Source: Nitrospirota bacterium (GTDB taxonomy: Bacteria > Nitrospirota > Thermodesulfovibrionia > Thermodesulfovibrionales > UBA6898). From it: a stretch of 49,684 nucleotides of DNA. Positions 17,483 through 25,516 of the stretch are shown here, piece after piece; position 1 is the stretch's first letter; each line of letters begins with the position of its first letter. The stretch lies in the NCBI GenBank assembly GCA_024275975.1, contig JAJRYC010000080.1:1-49684 (forward strand), read 5' to 3'. The position numbers and the translations under genes are program-made. Under the pieces are notes generated by a model. It was not told the origin of the DNA. It searched no databases and saw only the letters and a list, made by a program, of their open reading frames with translations.

Positions 17483-17512
17483 AAGATATTGCATTTATCA
17501 GCGTATTGTCAA
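17483..17512 (-). promoter_or_regulatory. Candidate sigma-70-type promoter for the NHL-propeller operon
   Basis: On the minus strand TTGACA (17512-17507) is followed after 18 bases by TATCTT (17488-17483). It would start a transcript about 65 bases upstream of the NHL gene. Confidence 0.45.
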
Positions 17513-17560
17513 ACCATTTTGCCGGCCTGTATCCCCCCGCCTGCTCTTTATGTGACTTTA

Positions 17561-17610
17561 AGGTAAAAACAGGACAGGCCGGCTAAGGCCGGCCCGTCCT
17601 GTTTTTACCT
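17561..17610. terminator. Very strong terminator hairpin after cytochrome B
   Basis: AGGTAAAAACAGGAC and GTCCTGTTTTTACCT pair over 15 bases. A single mismatch follows, then GGCCGGC/GCCGGCC, with a TAAG loop. The A and T tracts are part of the stem, so it can stop transcripts in either direction. It separates cytochrome B from the NHL operon. Confidence 0.8.
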
Positions 17611-17628
17611 GCTTTACTGAATTTGTTG

Positions 17629-18774
17629 CTAATCCGCGTTTTTGCTGGTGTGGCATATAAAACAGCCGTTATCTGTGGTGCCTTGTCCCGCCTGTATAGT
17701 GGAATAATCCCACCTCAGAAGGTCGTCCTGTGGAGAGCCGTGCGCCCTGTGGCATGACAGACACATTACTATGTCGGTTCCGGGTGTAACCGTAGCGCTG
17801 CTGGTAGCTGGGACTGAAGCTCTGGCGACCGGCGCTTCAAGGCTGTATGCATTGCTGTTGTCTGGGTTATATGTGCTATACTCGCCGCTTGAGGGCAGAG
17901 CAATATCCGTCGGGTGTCTCCGCCATGGAGACGCGCCCCCGGTTGTATCATCGATCCTGCTATGGAAATAACCGTGGCATTCAGCACAGAGGAAGCTGAT
18001 TGTGGTTTTATCACCATAAGTTGTGCTTGCCAGGTCCCTGTTTGTAGGACTGTCAACACCAAAATATTCGTTGTGAGCCGTAGTTGACTCGCCATAATTC
18101 CAGTTGGAATCCTCCAGACCGTAGATACCTCCCAGGAATCTGTAACTGCTTCCTACTGATGTTCCCCCGTTCGTACCGTCGGACTGAGTGGCGGTTCCAC
18201 CAGTATTTCCATGGTGGGCTCCGGTAATGCCGGTAGAGTCGTGCTGTCCATGGCACCCATACGTCCCGGCGCATGTGACCTGGGTGCCGGAACTCCAAGT
18301 GCCGCCTCCAACCTGTCCATAAGTGAACCCTGACGTGGCGCTTGCATCCCATCCGGGAGGTGTGGTCAGTTGTGCATCAGCCGCCGCAACACCCGACATA
18401 TTGTGCCCGCGGGCGTCGGTTGCGCCGAGGCCTGTTGCGACCCAGTAAAAGTCGCCGCCGGCCAGTGTGTCGCTGCCACCCTGGCCAGTTGGAGCAGTCG
18501 TATGTAGTACTATCGGGGCGCCAAAACTGTTTGTCTGGGTGGCGGTGTCGCCTGAGTGGCAGCCCAGGCAGCTTCCTTTAAGCAGGTAATCCTGGGGAGT
18601 GGTTCCACCCGTAGTCCTGGAACCGCCGGAAAAGTCAGTGACCTCGCCTGCTCCGTTCTGGCTGTTGTGCATGGTGTGGCAGTTTGAACATACACCTGTG
18701 ATTGCAGATCCGGAACTGGATACAAAAACAAGTGATAGTATTGCTAAGGAAATTATTAGCAGTATATTTCTCAT
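17629..18774 (-). CDS. OmcS-like hexahaem c-type cytochrome, paralogue B
   Basis: The 381-residue protein has a signal peptide (ILLIISLAILSLVFVSS, cleavage near GSA). Its six haem sites are at about residues 29 (CSNCHTMH), 69 (CLGCH), 168 (CAGTYGCH, CX4CH), 263 (CAECH), 338 (CLSCHRAH) and 371 (CFICH). Conserved histidines for distal ligation sit in GHNMSG, GAHH, HNEY and RRHPTD. The Gly/Thr/Ser-rich spacers and short ordered structure resemble extracellular filament cytochromes. The start ATG has an AGGGGG site eight bases upstream. It has its own sigma-54-type promoter and a strong terminator, so it is a single-gene unit, the most independently expressed of the four paralogues. Electron transfer outside the cell is inferred from the OmcS resemblance. 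Confidence 0.85.
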   Translation of the reverse strand: MRNILLIISLAILSLVFVSSSGSAITGVCSNCHTMHNSQNGAGEVTDFSGGSRTTGGTTPQDYLLKGSCLGCHSGDTATQTNSFGAPIVLHTTAPTGQGGSDTLAGGDFYWVATGLGATDARGHNMSGVAAADAQLTTPPGWDASATSGFTYGQVGGGTWSSGTQVTCAGTYGCHGQHDSTGITGAHHGNTGGTATQSDGTNGGTSVGSSYRFLGGIYGLEDSNWNYGESTTAHNEYFGVDSPTNRDLASTTYGDKTTISFLCAECHGYFHSRIDDTTGGASPWRRHPTDIALPSSGEYSTYNPDNSNAYSLEAPVARASVPATSSATVTPGTDIVMCLSCHRAHGSPQDDLLRWDYSTIQAGQGTTDNGCFICHTSKNAD

Positions 18775-18857
18775 TGTACGACCCCCTTAGTTATGTAAAT
18801 TTGTCACTTGTGTCGTTAATACTCGTATCTTTTAGTACCCATTATAGTATTTAAACC

Positions 18858-18872
18858 GCAATTATTATGCCA
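18858..18872 (-). promoter_or_regulatory. Candidate sigma-54 (-24/-12) promoter of cytochrome B
   Basis: The minus strand reads TGGCATAATAATTGC with ten bases between GG and GC. It differs at one base from the site in front of cytochrome A. It predicts a start near 18846 and a leader of about 70 bases. Confidence 0.65.
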
Positions 18873-19209
18873 AACATCTAAAGTGAATTCCGAAAAACTA
18901 CTGATACATTGTATTTCAGACGATACCTTTTTTGCAACAATATTTTCAATCACTTTTCCTGATTAATGATATATCCGTGAGACCCTGTAATTTCACTGCT
19001 GAAAGGCGGTCTTGGTAAAATGGGCCATCCCTGATATCGCGACCCTCATTACCCATCTTCGCTGGTTTTAATTTTTAATGATAACACCTTGTTTACCATG
19101 GACGGACAAGCGCCCGTTTCCGTTTATGTGTCGTAGATTACACAAACTATGTGTTGTCTTACATACTATCCAGGGAAGCCTTGATTTATTTTCGGCTGAA
19201 TTCCGGGGG
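18873..19209. other. Gene-free interval upstream of cytochrome B
   Basis: No convincing gene is present. The stretch next to the sigma-54-type site would be expected to hold activator binding sites; an ATAC-AAT-GTAT inverted repeat occurs about 40 bases upstream of it. The rest shows nothing I can name. A weak ACACA/TGTGT inverted repeat near 19140-19155 might end the cytochrome C transcript. Confidence 0.4.
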
Positions 19210-20262
19210 TCATCTCCCCTTCCGTGAATGGCAGGTGAGGCATCCGGTTCCCTGGACACCACTCTCAACAACCATCTTGTCATAGTCCCATCTCAACAGA
19301 TCTGGATAGGGACTTGCATGGGCCCTGTGGCAGGAGAGGCACATCACAATGCTCTCCATATTAACAACCTCCTCTCCGCCTGTTGGCTGGATATACGCCA
19401 CCGGCGCTTCAAGGCTGTAACTGATATAGTTCTGATATTCAGACCCTGTGTAGCCGCCCAGCACGCTGCTGAACGCGATATCTGTGGGGTGTCTGATCCA
19501 GGGGCTGCTGTTATAAGCATACCCCACCTCTCCAGCGCCGCCGAGATTCGGGTGCGCATGGAATTTCCCATGGCATTCACTGCAGAGGTAACTTATGGTA
19601 TCCATCGTGCTGTGGCTGATATCGCCTTTGTACCCGTTATGATTGTCGATTGTGGCCTGATATTCCCAGTCTTTATGCTCCTTGCCTTTTATCCCGTAAA
19701 GAAAGCGATAACTGTCGCCTACTGTCTCGCCCTCAATAATCCTGTCGTCCGCGTGATGAGCTCCTTTAATGGACTTATAGGGATCCTCTATCGTTCGGTT
19801 TCCATGACAGCCCCATGTCCCGGCGCATGTGAGCTGCTGTTGCTGCGGCCATTCCGTCGGGCCTGTTCCGCCGGGGACCGTAACTCCCTTTAAAAACCCG
19901 GGGGGTATATTCATGGGCGGCGGCTCCTGAAGCGATATCCCGGCGACATTATGCCCCTTTGAGTAATCGGGATTGTATCCATCCGCGACATAATAGAAGT
20001 TTCCGCCGGCAAGGTCTCCATCAATCATATGATGCAGCACCTGGGGTGTTCTGACCTTGCCTTCGGTAATTATATTCCTGATCCCGTCAGGCTCCCGGCC
20101 GTGGCATCCCAGGCATCCGCCCCTGGTCAGCGCGGGGAACGGTTCCGCGGCGTGCATATTATGACAATCCCTGCATTTCCCCTTCACCCTGGCATAAAGA
20201 GGTGTCGACATTGCGTCGCATATAATAAAAAAAAGAATCGCGATTAAAAAAACTTTTCTCAT
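19210..20262 (-). CDS. OmcS-like hexahaem c-type cytochrome, paralogue C
   Basis: The 350-residue protein has a signal peptide (VFLIAILFFIICDAMS) and six haem sites in the family order: CRDCHNMH, CLGCH, CAGTWGCH (CX4CH), CSECH, CLSCHRAH and CLTCH. Linker motifs shared with A, B and D include AGGNFYYVADG, GHNVAGI, GAHHADD, SYRFLYGIKGKE, SPWIRHPTD, YSLEAPVAY and LLRWDYD. It follows cytochrome D by 86 bases with no promoter recognised between, so both are probably on one transcript. The spacer between haems 2 and 3 is shorter in glycine and threonine than in B, so the paralogues are not recent copies. Confidence 0.85.
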   Translation of the reverse strand: MRKVFLIAILFFIICDAMSTPLYARVKGKCRDCHNMHAAEPFPALTRGGCLGCHGREPDGIRNIITEGKVRTPQVLHHMIDGDLAGGNFYYVADGYNPDYSKGHNVAGISLQEPPPMNIPPGFLKGVTVPGGTGPTEWPQQQQLTCAGTWGCHGNRTIEDPYKSIKGAHHADDRIIEGETVGDSYRFLYGIKGKEHKDWEYQATIDNHNGYKGDISHSTMDTISYLCSECHGKFHAHPNLGGAGEVGYAYNSSPWIRHPTDIAFSSVLGGYTGSEYQNYISYSLEAPVAYIQPTGGEEVVNMESIVMCLSCHRAHASPYPDLLRWDYDKMVVESGVQGTGCLTCHSRKGR

Positions 20263-20348
20263 TGTATAGTTCCGTTTGATCCCGTCTTCAGGGCGCCTGA
20301 ATCATTATCCGGCACGGCCTGGTTCTTTATATTAATGCCCCGCACTTC

Positions 20349-21407
20349 TTATTCTCCCTTTTCCGTATGGCAGATAAAACATGCGCCCTTGCCCGCCTCT
20401 CCGGCGGTGACAGCATCATAATCCCACCTTAAACTGAATTTATAAGGACCGGCATGCGCCATATGGCATGACAGGCAAAACACAGAGTCCGAGCCCGGCC
20501 TTACTATTTCGCCCAGGTCACTGGTGAGGCTGCCTCTGGCGACCGGGGCCTCCGTACTGTAGATTCTTTCGCCGGTTTTGCCGGGAGGGGGAGGGTCGTC
20601 AGGGTTATATTTTAGATATTCTCCTCTTTCCGGCAGAATAACGCCGGTCGGGTGCCTGAGCCAGGGGCTCTCTTTGCCTGTATTGATGCTTCCATGCAGA
20701 TCACCGTGGCAGTTCGCGCAGAGCCTGTTTATTCCGGATGTATATTCATTATGTTTTTTGGGAGAACGGTTGCGTTCCCACTCATCATCCTCTATGCCGG
20801 TAACACCCTTTTCCTTGCCGGTAATCTTCAGAAATCTGTAGCTCCTGGCTGTTGTACTTCCGTCGATGGGCCGATCTTCAGCATGATGGTTTTTCATGAT
20901 CGCCTTAAACGGATCTTCTATGTTGCGGTCGCCGTGGCAGCCATTGGACCCCGAGCATGCCAGTGTTTTCCCTGGATTATAGCCGATCACGGAAGGGTCT
21001 GACTGTCTGTCATATCCCGGGGGGGCGCCATTATGTTTCCTGTCCACGGGCGCAATACCATCGACATTATGTCCGTACCTGTCGCCGAAATCCCTGGAAA
21101 CATAATAGAAATTTCCGCCTGCCAGAGGCTTTACGGGTTCAACATGGTTGAAGACAACAGGCACATCGACTTGACCGATGTGTTTTAACGTGTCCCTTGT
21201 GCTGTTTGTGTGGCAGTCCACGCAGAGGGCGTTCTGGAGCACAAACTTCAGCGGTCCGCCTGGAGCGGACTCCAGCATTCCGGGATAGAGACCGTGACAG
21301 GCCTCGCAATCTCCGGTGATTTTGGCCTCTGCCTCCCGGCAGGCCAGCGCCGCGAATGCAACAAACAGGAAGAAGGCCCCGAGTATGATTATTCCATTTT
21401 TTTTCAT
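20349..21407 (-). CDS. OmcS-like hexahaem c-type cytochrome, paralogue D
   Basis: Six haem sites: CEACHGLY, CVDCH, CSGSNGCH (CX4CH), CANCH, CLSCHMAH and CFICH. Family motifs include LAGGNFYYV, GHNVDGI, NHHAED, SYRFLKI, HNEYTSG, SPWLRHPTG and LRWDYD. I start at the ATG at 21407 (MKKNGIIILGAFFLF signal peptide); the frame is open to 21443 but that stretch overlaps the sigma-54-type element. It is the most diverged of the four: the first site lacks the TMH and the loop after it is shorter. It leads the D-C pair. A filament subunit or an interacting cytochrome are both possible. Confidence 0.84.
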   Translation of the reverse strand: MKKNGIIILGAFFLFVAFAALACREAEAKITGDCEACHGLYPGMLESAPGGPLKFVLQNALCVDCHTNSTRDTLKHIGQVDVPVVFNHVEPVKPLAGGNFYYVSRDFGDRYGHNVDGIAPVDRKHNGAPPGYDRQSDPSVIGYNPGKTLACSGSNGCHGDRNIEDPFKAIMKNHHAEDRPIDGSTTARSYRFLKITGKEKGVTGIEDDEWERNRSPKKHNEYTSGINRLCANCHGDLHGSINTGKESPWLRHPTGVILPERGEYLKYNPDDPPPPGKTGERIYSTEAPVARGSLTSDLGEIVRPGSDSVFCLSCHMAHAGPYKFSLRWDYDAVTAGEAGKGACFICHTEKGE

Positions 21408-21427
21408 AACCTGATATTTATAAACTA

Positions 21428-21442
21428 GCATAAATAATGCCA
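21428..21442 (-). promoter_or_regulatory. Candidate sigma-54 (-24/-12) promoter of cytochromes D and C
   Basis: The minus strand reads TGGCATTATTTATGC: GG and GC with ten bases between, weaker than the other two because the -12 block is ATGC. The implied leader is only about ten bases long. Confidence 0.5.
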
Positions 21443-21461
21443 CTATTTAATGTCAAAACTC

Positions 21462-21501
21462 TGATTAACCTTAAATATCGTATAAAATTCATGCAACATT
21501 C
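21462..21501. repeat. 40-base shared element, copy 2 (upstream of cytochrome D)
   Basis: Similar to 17431-17470 over its length (ATTAACCTT, ATCG, AAATTCATGCAA). Here it lies about 20 bases upstream of the sigma-54-type site, a position suitable for an activator. Confidence 0.4.
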
Positions 21502-21565
21502 GGGTCAGGTTAAGCATAAAGATCTGTCTGAACACCCCCAGTTCTGTAAATTCCGGCGCAGTAGC

Positions 21566-21865
21566 TTATTTTTTGTTATACGAGTGACAATTAAGACAGA
21601 GTTCAAAGGGTTTCGTCGCCTTGTATCTGAAGAGCTTCATGTATTCGGAGCTGTGCGGATTATGGCAGCTGGCGCATGAAAACTCTCCATACCTGGCCTT
21701 CGGGTCTTTCCTGTCCCTGAGCGGATGACCTGCCTGGGTAAAACCGCTTGCGGCATGTGGCGACTTTGCTATCTCCGGGTGGCACTGCAGACAGCCGTCG
21801 GTCGTCGGAAGCCGGAGCAGAGACGTATACGGTGACGCATGGGGTTTGTGACAGACCGGGCACAT
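21566..21865 (-). CDS. 15-haem cytochrome, C-terminal portion (after frameshift)
   Basis: This frame holds CPVCHKPHASPY, CLQCH, CASCHNPHSSEY and CLNCH. It is open further upstream, where it also reads PTLCFNCHDKGEFN, the expected next module of the protein that starts at 22731. The connection lies at the A-run near 21964-21969. The ATG at 21865 is therefore internal to the original gene. The order KKLLIADIPTLCFNCH restored by one extra A matches the repeated module (KLLLKSVPGICFTCH) upstream, which makes the frameshift interpretation secure. Confidence 0.8.
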   Translation of the reverse strand: MCPVCHKPHASPYTSLLRLPTTDGCLQCHPEIAKSPHAASGFTQAGHPLRDRKDPKARYGEFSCASCHNPHSSEYMKLFRYKATKPFELCLNCHSYNKK

Positions 21866-22731
21866 TCCCGCTGAAACAGGGGGATGCTGGTTCTTCCTGT
21901 TGAACTCTCCCTTGTCGTGGCAGTTAAAACAGAGCGTTGGTATATCGGCGATGAGGAGTTTTTTGCATCGCCCTGATGTGGTTCATGGCAGCTCAGACAC
22001 ATTCCAGCCTCAACAGGGGGATGTTCGTATTTGTCCTCGAACTCGGCCTGGATATGACAGGTAAAGCATATGCCGGGAACCGATTTCAGAAGCAGCTTTT
22101 CGGCAGCGGATGCATGCGGATTATGGCAGCTCAGGCACTTACCCTTCAGTACCGGCGCATGATGTTTCTTCTTTGTATCTGAAATATAGAGATCTTTCTC
22201 ATGGCAGATAAAACATAGGTCCGGCGGCTTCGAGACAAGCAGTTTCTCTATATTACTGCTATGCGGATTATGGCATGATGTGCACATTCCGCCGGCCACG
22301 GGCGGATGAGTGGATTTCTTCTCGAATTTTTCCTTGTCATGGCAATTGAAGCAGAGGCCGGGCGTTGCCGTGATGAGAAGATTAGGGTTGTCCGATTTAT
22401 GCACGTAATGGCATGAGAGACACATGCCCTGGGCGACGGGCGGATGCTGGATTTTCCTTGTGAATTTTTTCCTGTCATGGCAGGTAAAGCAGAGGTCCAC
22501 TCCCGTCGCGAAGAGAAACTTTTGAGGTTTCGCCTCCATCTCATGTGGTCTCGTATGGCAGGCCACGCATCCGCTTTCTTTGATAATCGGATGGACCACC
22601 TTCGCATCCGTCTTTCTCTTGTGGCATAATAAGCAGTCAGGGAATTGCTTGGAAAATGCCGGTCCGGGAAAGCTGAAGACAAAGGCTGTAGCAATCAAAA
22701 AGGATAAAAATATGGCGCGATATATATTCAA
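21769..22731 (-). CDS. Exported multihaem c-type cytochrome, N-terminal portion (frameshifted)
   Basis: The signal peptide (AIFLSFLIATAFVFSFPG, cleavage near AFS) is followed by ten CxxCH sites in modules of LCFxCHDKxxF, HPPVxxGMC, xSCHxPH. The frame leaves this pattern after EPHQGDAK (near 21965) and reads unrelated sequence to its stop. The minus strand there is GCAAAAAACTCC, phased as A-AAA-AAC, a canonical -1 slippery heptamer. A -1 shift restores five more haem sites, total fifteen. The start codon is a TTG preceded by AGAGGT. It is a doubled-CXXCH cytochrome, probably periplasmic, with its own sigma-70-type promoter. Confidence 0.8.
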   Translation of the reverse strand: MNIYRAIFLSFLIATAFVFSFPGPAFSKQFPDCLLCHKRKTDAKVVHPIIKESGCVACHTRPHEMEAKPQKFLFATGVDLCFTCHDRKKFTRKIQHPPVAQGMCLSCHYVHKSDNPNLLITATPGLCFNCHDKEKFEKKSTHPPVAGGMCTSCHNPHSSNIEKLLVSKPPDLCFICHEKDLYISDTKKKHHAPVLKGKCLSCHNPHASAAEKLLLKSVPGICFTCHIQAEFEDKYEHPPVEAGMCLSCHEPHQGDAKNSSSPIYQRSVLTATTRESSTGRTSIPLFQRECARSVTNPMRHRIRLCSGFRRPTAVCSATRR

Positions 22732-22786
22732 TTGTAATACCTCTCAGGCACCACCGATTCTCCTGAAAAATTTGTATATTTGCGAT

Positions 22787-22815
22787 ACATTAGCAGAGCA
22801 TGGCTTATATGTCAA
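22787..22815 (-). promoter_or_regulatory. Candidate sigma-70-type promoter of the 15-haem cytochrome
   Basis: Minus strand TTGACA (22815-22810), a 17-base spacer, TAATGT (22792-22787). It would start a leader of about 50 bases. Confidence 0.45.
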
Positions 22816-22944
22816 TTATAGAAGACGCCGGCATGCTTTCCTGTATTGTATACTATACAGCAATGTCGCCGCTGTTATGTCGGTCGGAAAACTTATTCCG
22901 TTGTCCGTAAAAGATATGCTGACCATTAACAGAGAAACGCGAAG

Positions 22945-23673
22945 ATGGGGATATATAATATAATGCAAGCGGCGCTGGTTACGGGAGCAGCCGGGGGGCT
23001 GGGAAAGCATATAGCGCTTGCCCTCACGAAAAACAGATACAGCGTGGTGGTCAACTACCGTTCTTCAGAGGATGAGGCCCGTTCAATTCTCCGGATGATG
23101 GATAAGGATTCTTTTTCAGTAAAAGCGGATGTCCGAAGCTCAGGGGATGTGGAGGCGATGGCCGATCGGATTGATTCCAGGCTTGGCAGGCTTGATGTCA
23201 TAATAAATAACGCGGGGGTCACAAAAGACAGCCTGTTACTGAAACAGACGGAACGGGAATGGGATGAGATAATCGGTACAAATCTGAAGGGTTGTTTTAA
23301 TTTAATTAAAATAATGGCCCCCATTATGATAAAGTCCGGCGGAGGACACATAGTTAATATCTCATCTTATTCAGGAATAAAAGGGAAATCCGGCCAGGCG
23401 GCGTACAGTGCTTCCAAGGCCGCGCTTCTCGGGCTCACGGTTACTGCCGCCCGTGAACTCGCGGAGTATAATATCAGAGTGAATGCCGTGCTTCCGGGAT
23501 ACATGGCGACCGGTCTGGGCATGAAAGCAGGCAGGGCTATGGAATCGGCAAGAGAGAGCAGTATCATAAAGAGATTATCGGATCCCGGAGAGACGGCGGA
23601 ATTCATACTGTATTTACTGAAGACGGAGAATATCACCGGCCAGGTATTCAGCCTTGACAGCAGGATTATTTAA
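22945..23673 (+). CDS. Short-chain dehydrogenase/reductase (FabG-like)
   Basis: A 242-residue classical SDR: cofactor motif TGAAGGLG near residue 14, NNAG near 88, catalytic Ser in NISSYSG near 138, and YSASK near 153. An Arg in NYRSSEDEA after the second strand suggests NADPH. It most resembles 3-oxoacyl-[acyl-carrier-protein] reductase but is not in a fatty-acid gene cluster here, so another keto-reductase role is possible. Two ATGs (22945 and 22963) are in frame and neither has a strong ribosome binding site; 22963 gives the more usual N-terminus. It is convergent with aspS. Confidence 0.85.
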   Translation: MGIYNIMQAALVTGAAGGLGKHIALALTKNRYSVVVNYRSSEDEARSILRMMDKDSFSVKADVRSSGDVEAMADRIDSRLGRLDVIINNAGVTKDSLLLKQTEREWDEIIGTNLKGCFNLIKIMAPIMIKSGGGHIVNISSYSGIKGKSGQAAYSASKAALLGLTVTAARELAEYNIRVNAVLPGYMATGLGMKAGRAMESARESSIIKRLSDPGETAEFILYLLKTENITGQVFSLDSRII

Positions 23674-23740
23674 TCGGGAAACCTGAATGCAGCGAAAACA
23701 GCAGTCCGGGGGCTGGAAACTCCCTGTCCGCGGATGGATT

Positions 23741-25516
23741 TCAGACTTCGTCCGTTTTTATATGCAGTTCTTTGAGCTGTTTCGGTTCGACCAGTGCAGG
23801 GGCGCCGGACATCATGCAGAATGCCTTCTGTGTCTTTGGGAATGCTATTACATCCCTGATGGACGTTGCGCCGGTCATCAGCATAACGAGCCTGTCAAGT
23901 CCCAGCGCTATTCCTCCATGAGGCGGCGCGCCATACTTCAGGGCGTCAAGCAGGAAACCGAATTTCACCTCCGCCTCCGTGTCGGATATATTCAGAACTT
24001 CGAACATCTTCTTCTGAACATCACGCCTGTGTATACGTATGCTTCCGCCGCCTATCTCATTGCCGTTTAACACAATATCATAGGCCATGGCTTTCAGCGA
24101 TGAGAGCATCTCCCTGTCTCCGGCATCTCCTGCGAGCATCTTCTCCATATCTCCGGCTATCGGTGATGTGAACGGATGGTGCATCGCCTGAAACCTCTCC
24201 TCTTCCTCGTCCCATTCGAGAAGGGGGAAGTCTGTTATCCATACGAACTTATAATCGGGCTGAATCAGGTTCAACCTTTTGCCCAGTTCAAGCCGCATGC
24301 GGCTCAGGACATCGTAGACCACTTTGCTCCTGTCGGCGATAAAGAGCATGAGGTCGCCTTCTTCCGCCTGGAGTCTTTTGGCCATGCTCCTTAAAATCTC
24401 TTCGGGGAAGAACTTGGCTATCGGAGATTCAAACCCGTTTTTCACCTTTATCCAGGCAAGACCTTTTGCGCCAAATGACTGGGCCTCGGATGTAAGTATA
24501 TCCAGTTCTTTTCTTGAGAGCGCGGCCATGCCTTTGCCGTTTATGGCCTTTACCATGCCTCCTGACTGAAGTGCGTCCAGAAAGACCTTGAAATTCCCCC
24601 CGCCGGCCAGGTCCGCCATGTCTTTCAGCTCAAGTCCGAATCTCATATCAGGCTTGTCATTGCCGAACCTCTCCATCGATTCATTGTAGCTGAGTCTCTG
24701 GAAAGGCGTTTCGATGTCTGTCCCCAGTGTTTCCCTGAAAATCGTTTTCATCATGTCTTCAATCAGCCCGAGGATATCATCCATGTCGACAAAAGACATC
24801 TCAAGGTCAACCTGTGTGAATTCGGGCTGACGGTCCGCCCTGAGGTCTTCATCCCGGAAACACCTTACTATCTGGAAATATTTTTCAAAACCGGCAACCA
24901 TCAAGATCTGCTTGAAGAGCTGGGGGGACTGGGGGAGCGCGTAGAAATGGCCGGGATTGAGGCGGCTGGGCACAAGATAATCCCTCGCCCCTTCGGGTGT
25001 TGATTTTGTAAGCATGGGGGTCTCTATTTCGAGGAAGCTTTTCATATCCAGGTAGTCTCGGAACCCTTTAATAATACGGTGGCGCATCATCAGGTTCTGC
25101 TGCATTTCAGGCCTTCTCAGGTCAAGATACCTGTGTCTGAACCTGAGCGCCTCACCTGCCTCAGCGGCCTCCTCCATATTGAACGGCAACGCCGCAGCCC
25201 TGTTCAGCACGACCAGCTTATGTACGTACATCTCGGTCATGCCTGTTGGAATGGACGGGTTTTCGGTTCCGTCAGGTCTCTTCCTCATCTCGCCTGAAAC
25301 GGATATCACGTATTCGGCCCTCAGGTCATGCGCTATTTCATGCGCGTCAACAGCCACATCCGGGCTGAATACTATCTGGCATATTCCGCTCCTGTCGCGG
25401 AGGTCTATAAAAATAAGCCCTCCGTGGTCTCTTCTTCTGAAGACCCACCCGGTGATAGTCATCACCGAACCGATGTCCGGCTCTCTTATATCGCCGCAAT
25501 TCTTATCGCGAATCAT
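23741..25516 (-). CDS. aspS: Aspartyl-tRNA synthetase
   Basis: The 591-residue protein has the class II bacterial AspRS layout: an N-terminal OB-fold anticodon-binding domain (GWVFRRRDHGGLIFIDLRDR), then motif 1 (FLEIETPMLTKSTPEGARDYLVP), motif 2 (FRDEDLRADRQPEFTQ-VDLEMSF), an inserted GAD-type domain (residues ~290-410), and motif 3 (GIALGLDRLVMLM). It charges tRNA(Asp); the sequence does not show directly whether it also charges tRNA(Asn). The ATG start overlaps the end of the upstream pseudouridine synthase gene by four bases, so the two are translationally coupled. Confidence 0.97.
   Translation of the reverse strand: MIRDKNCGDIREPDIGSVMTITGWVFRRRDHGGLIFIDLRDRSGICQIVFSPDVAVDAHEIAHDLRAEYVISVSGEMRKRPDGTENPSIPTGMTEMYVHKLVVLNRAAALPFNMEEAAEAGEALRFRHRYLDLRRPEMQQNLMMRHRIIKGFRDYLDMKSFLEIETPMLTKSTPEGARDYLVPSRLNPGHFYALPQSPQLFKQILMVAGFEKYFQIVRCFRDEDLRADRQPEFTQVDLEMSFVDMDDILGLIEDMMKTIFRETLGTDIETPFQRLSYNESMERFGNDKPDMRFGLELKDMADLAGGGNFKVFLDALQSGGMVKAINGKGMAALSRKELDILTSEAQSFGAKGLAWIKVKNGFESPIAKFFPEEILRSMAKRLQAEEGDLMLFIADRSKVVYDVLSRMRLELGKRLNLIQPDYKFVWITDFPLLEWDEEEERFQAMHHPFTSPIAGDMEKMLAGDAGDREMLSSLKAMAYDIVLNGNEIGGGSIRIHRRDVQKKMFEVLNISDTEAEVKFGFLLDALKYGAPPHGGIALGLDRLVMLMTGATSIRDVIAFPKTQKAFCMMSGAPALVEPKQLKELHIKTDEV

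Noticed and set aside
19068-19283. 71-residue minus-strand open frame after cytochrome C
   Set aside because: It overlaps the end of the cytochrome gene, has no ribosome binding site, and its composition looks like non-coding sequence.
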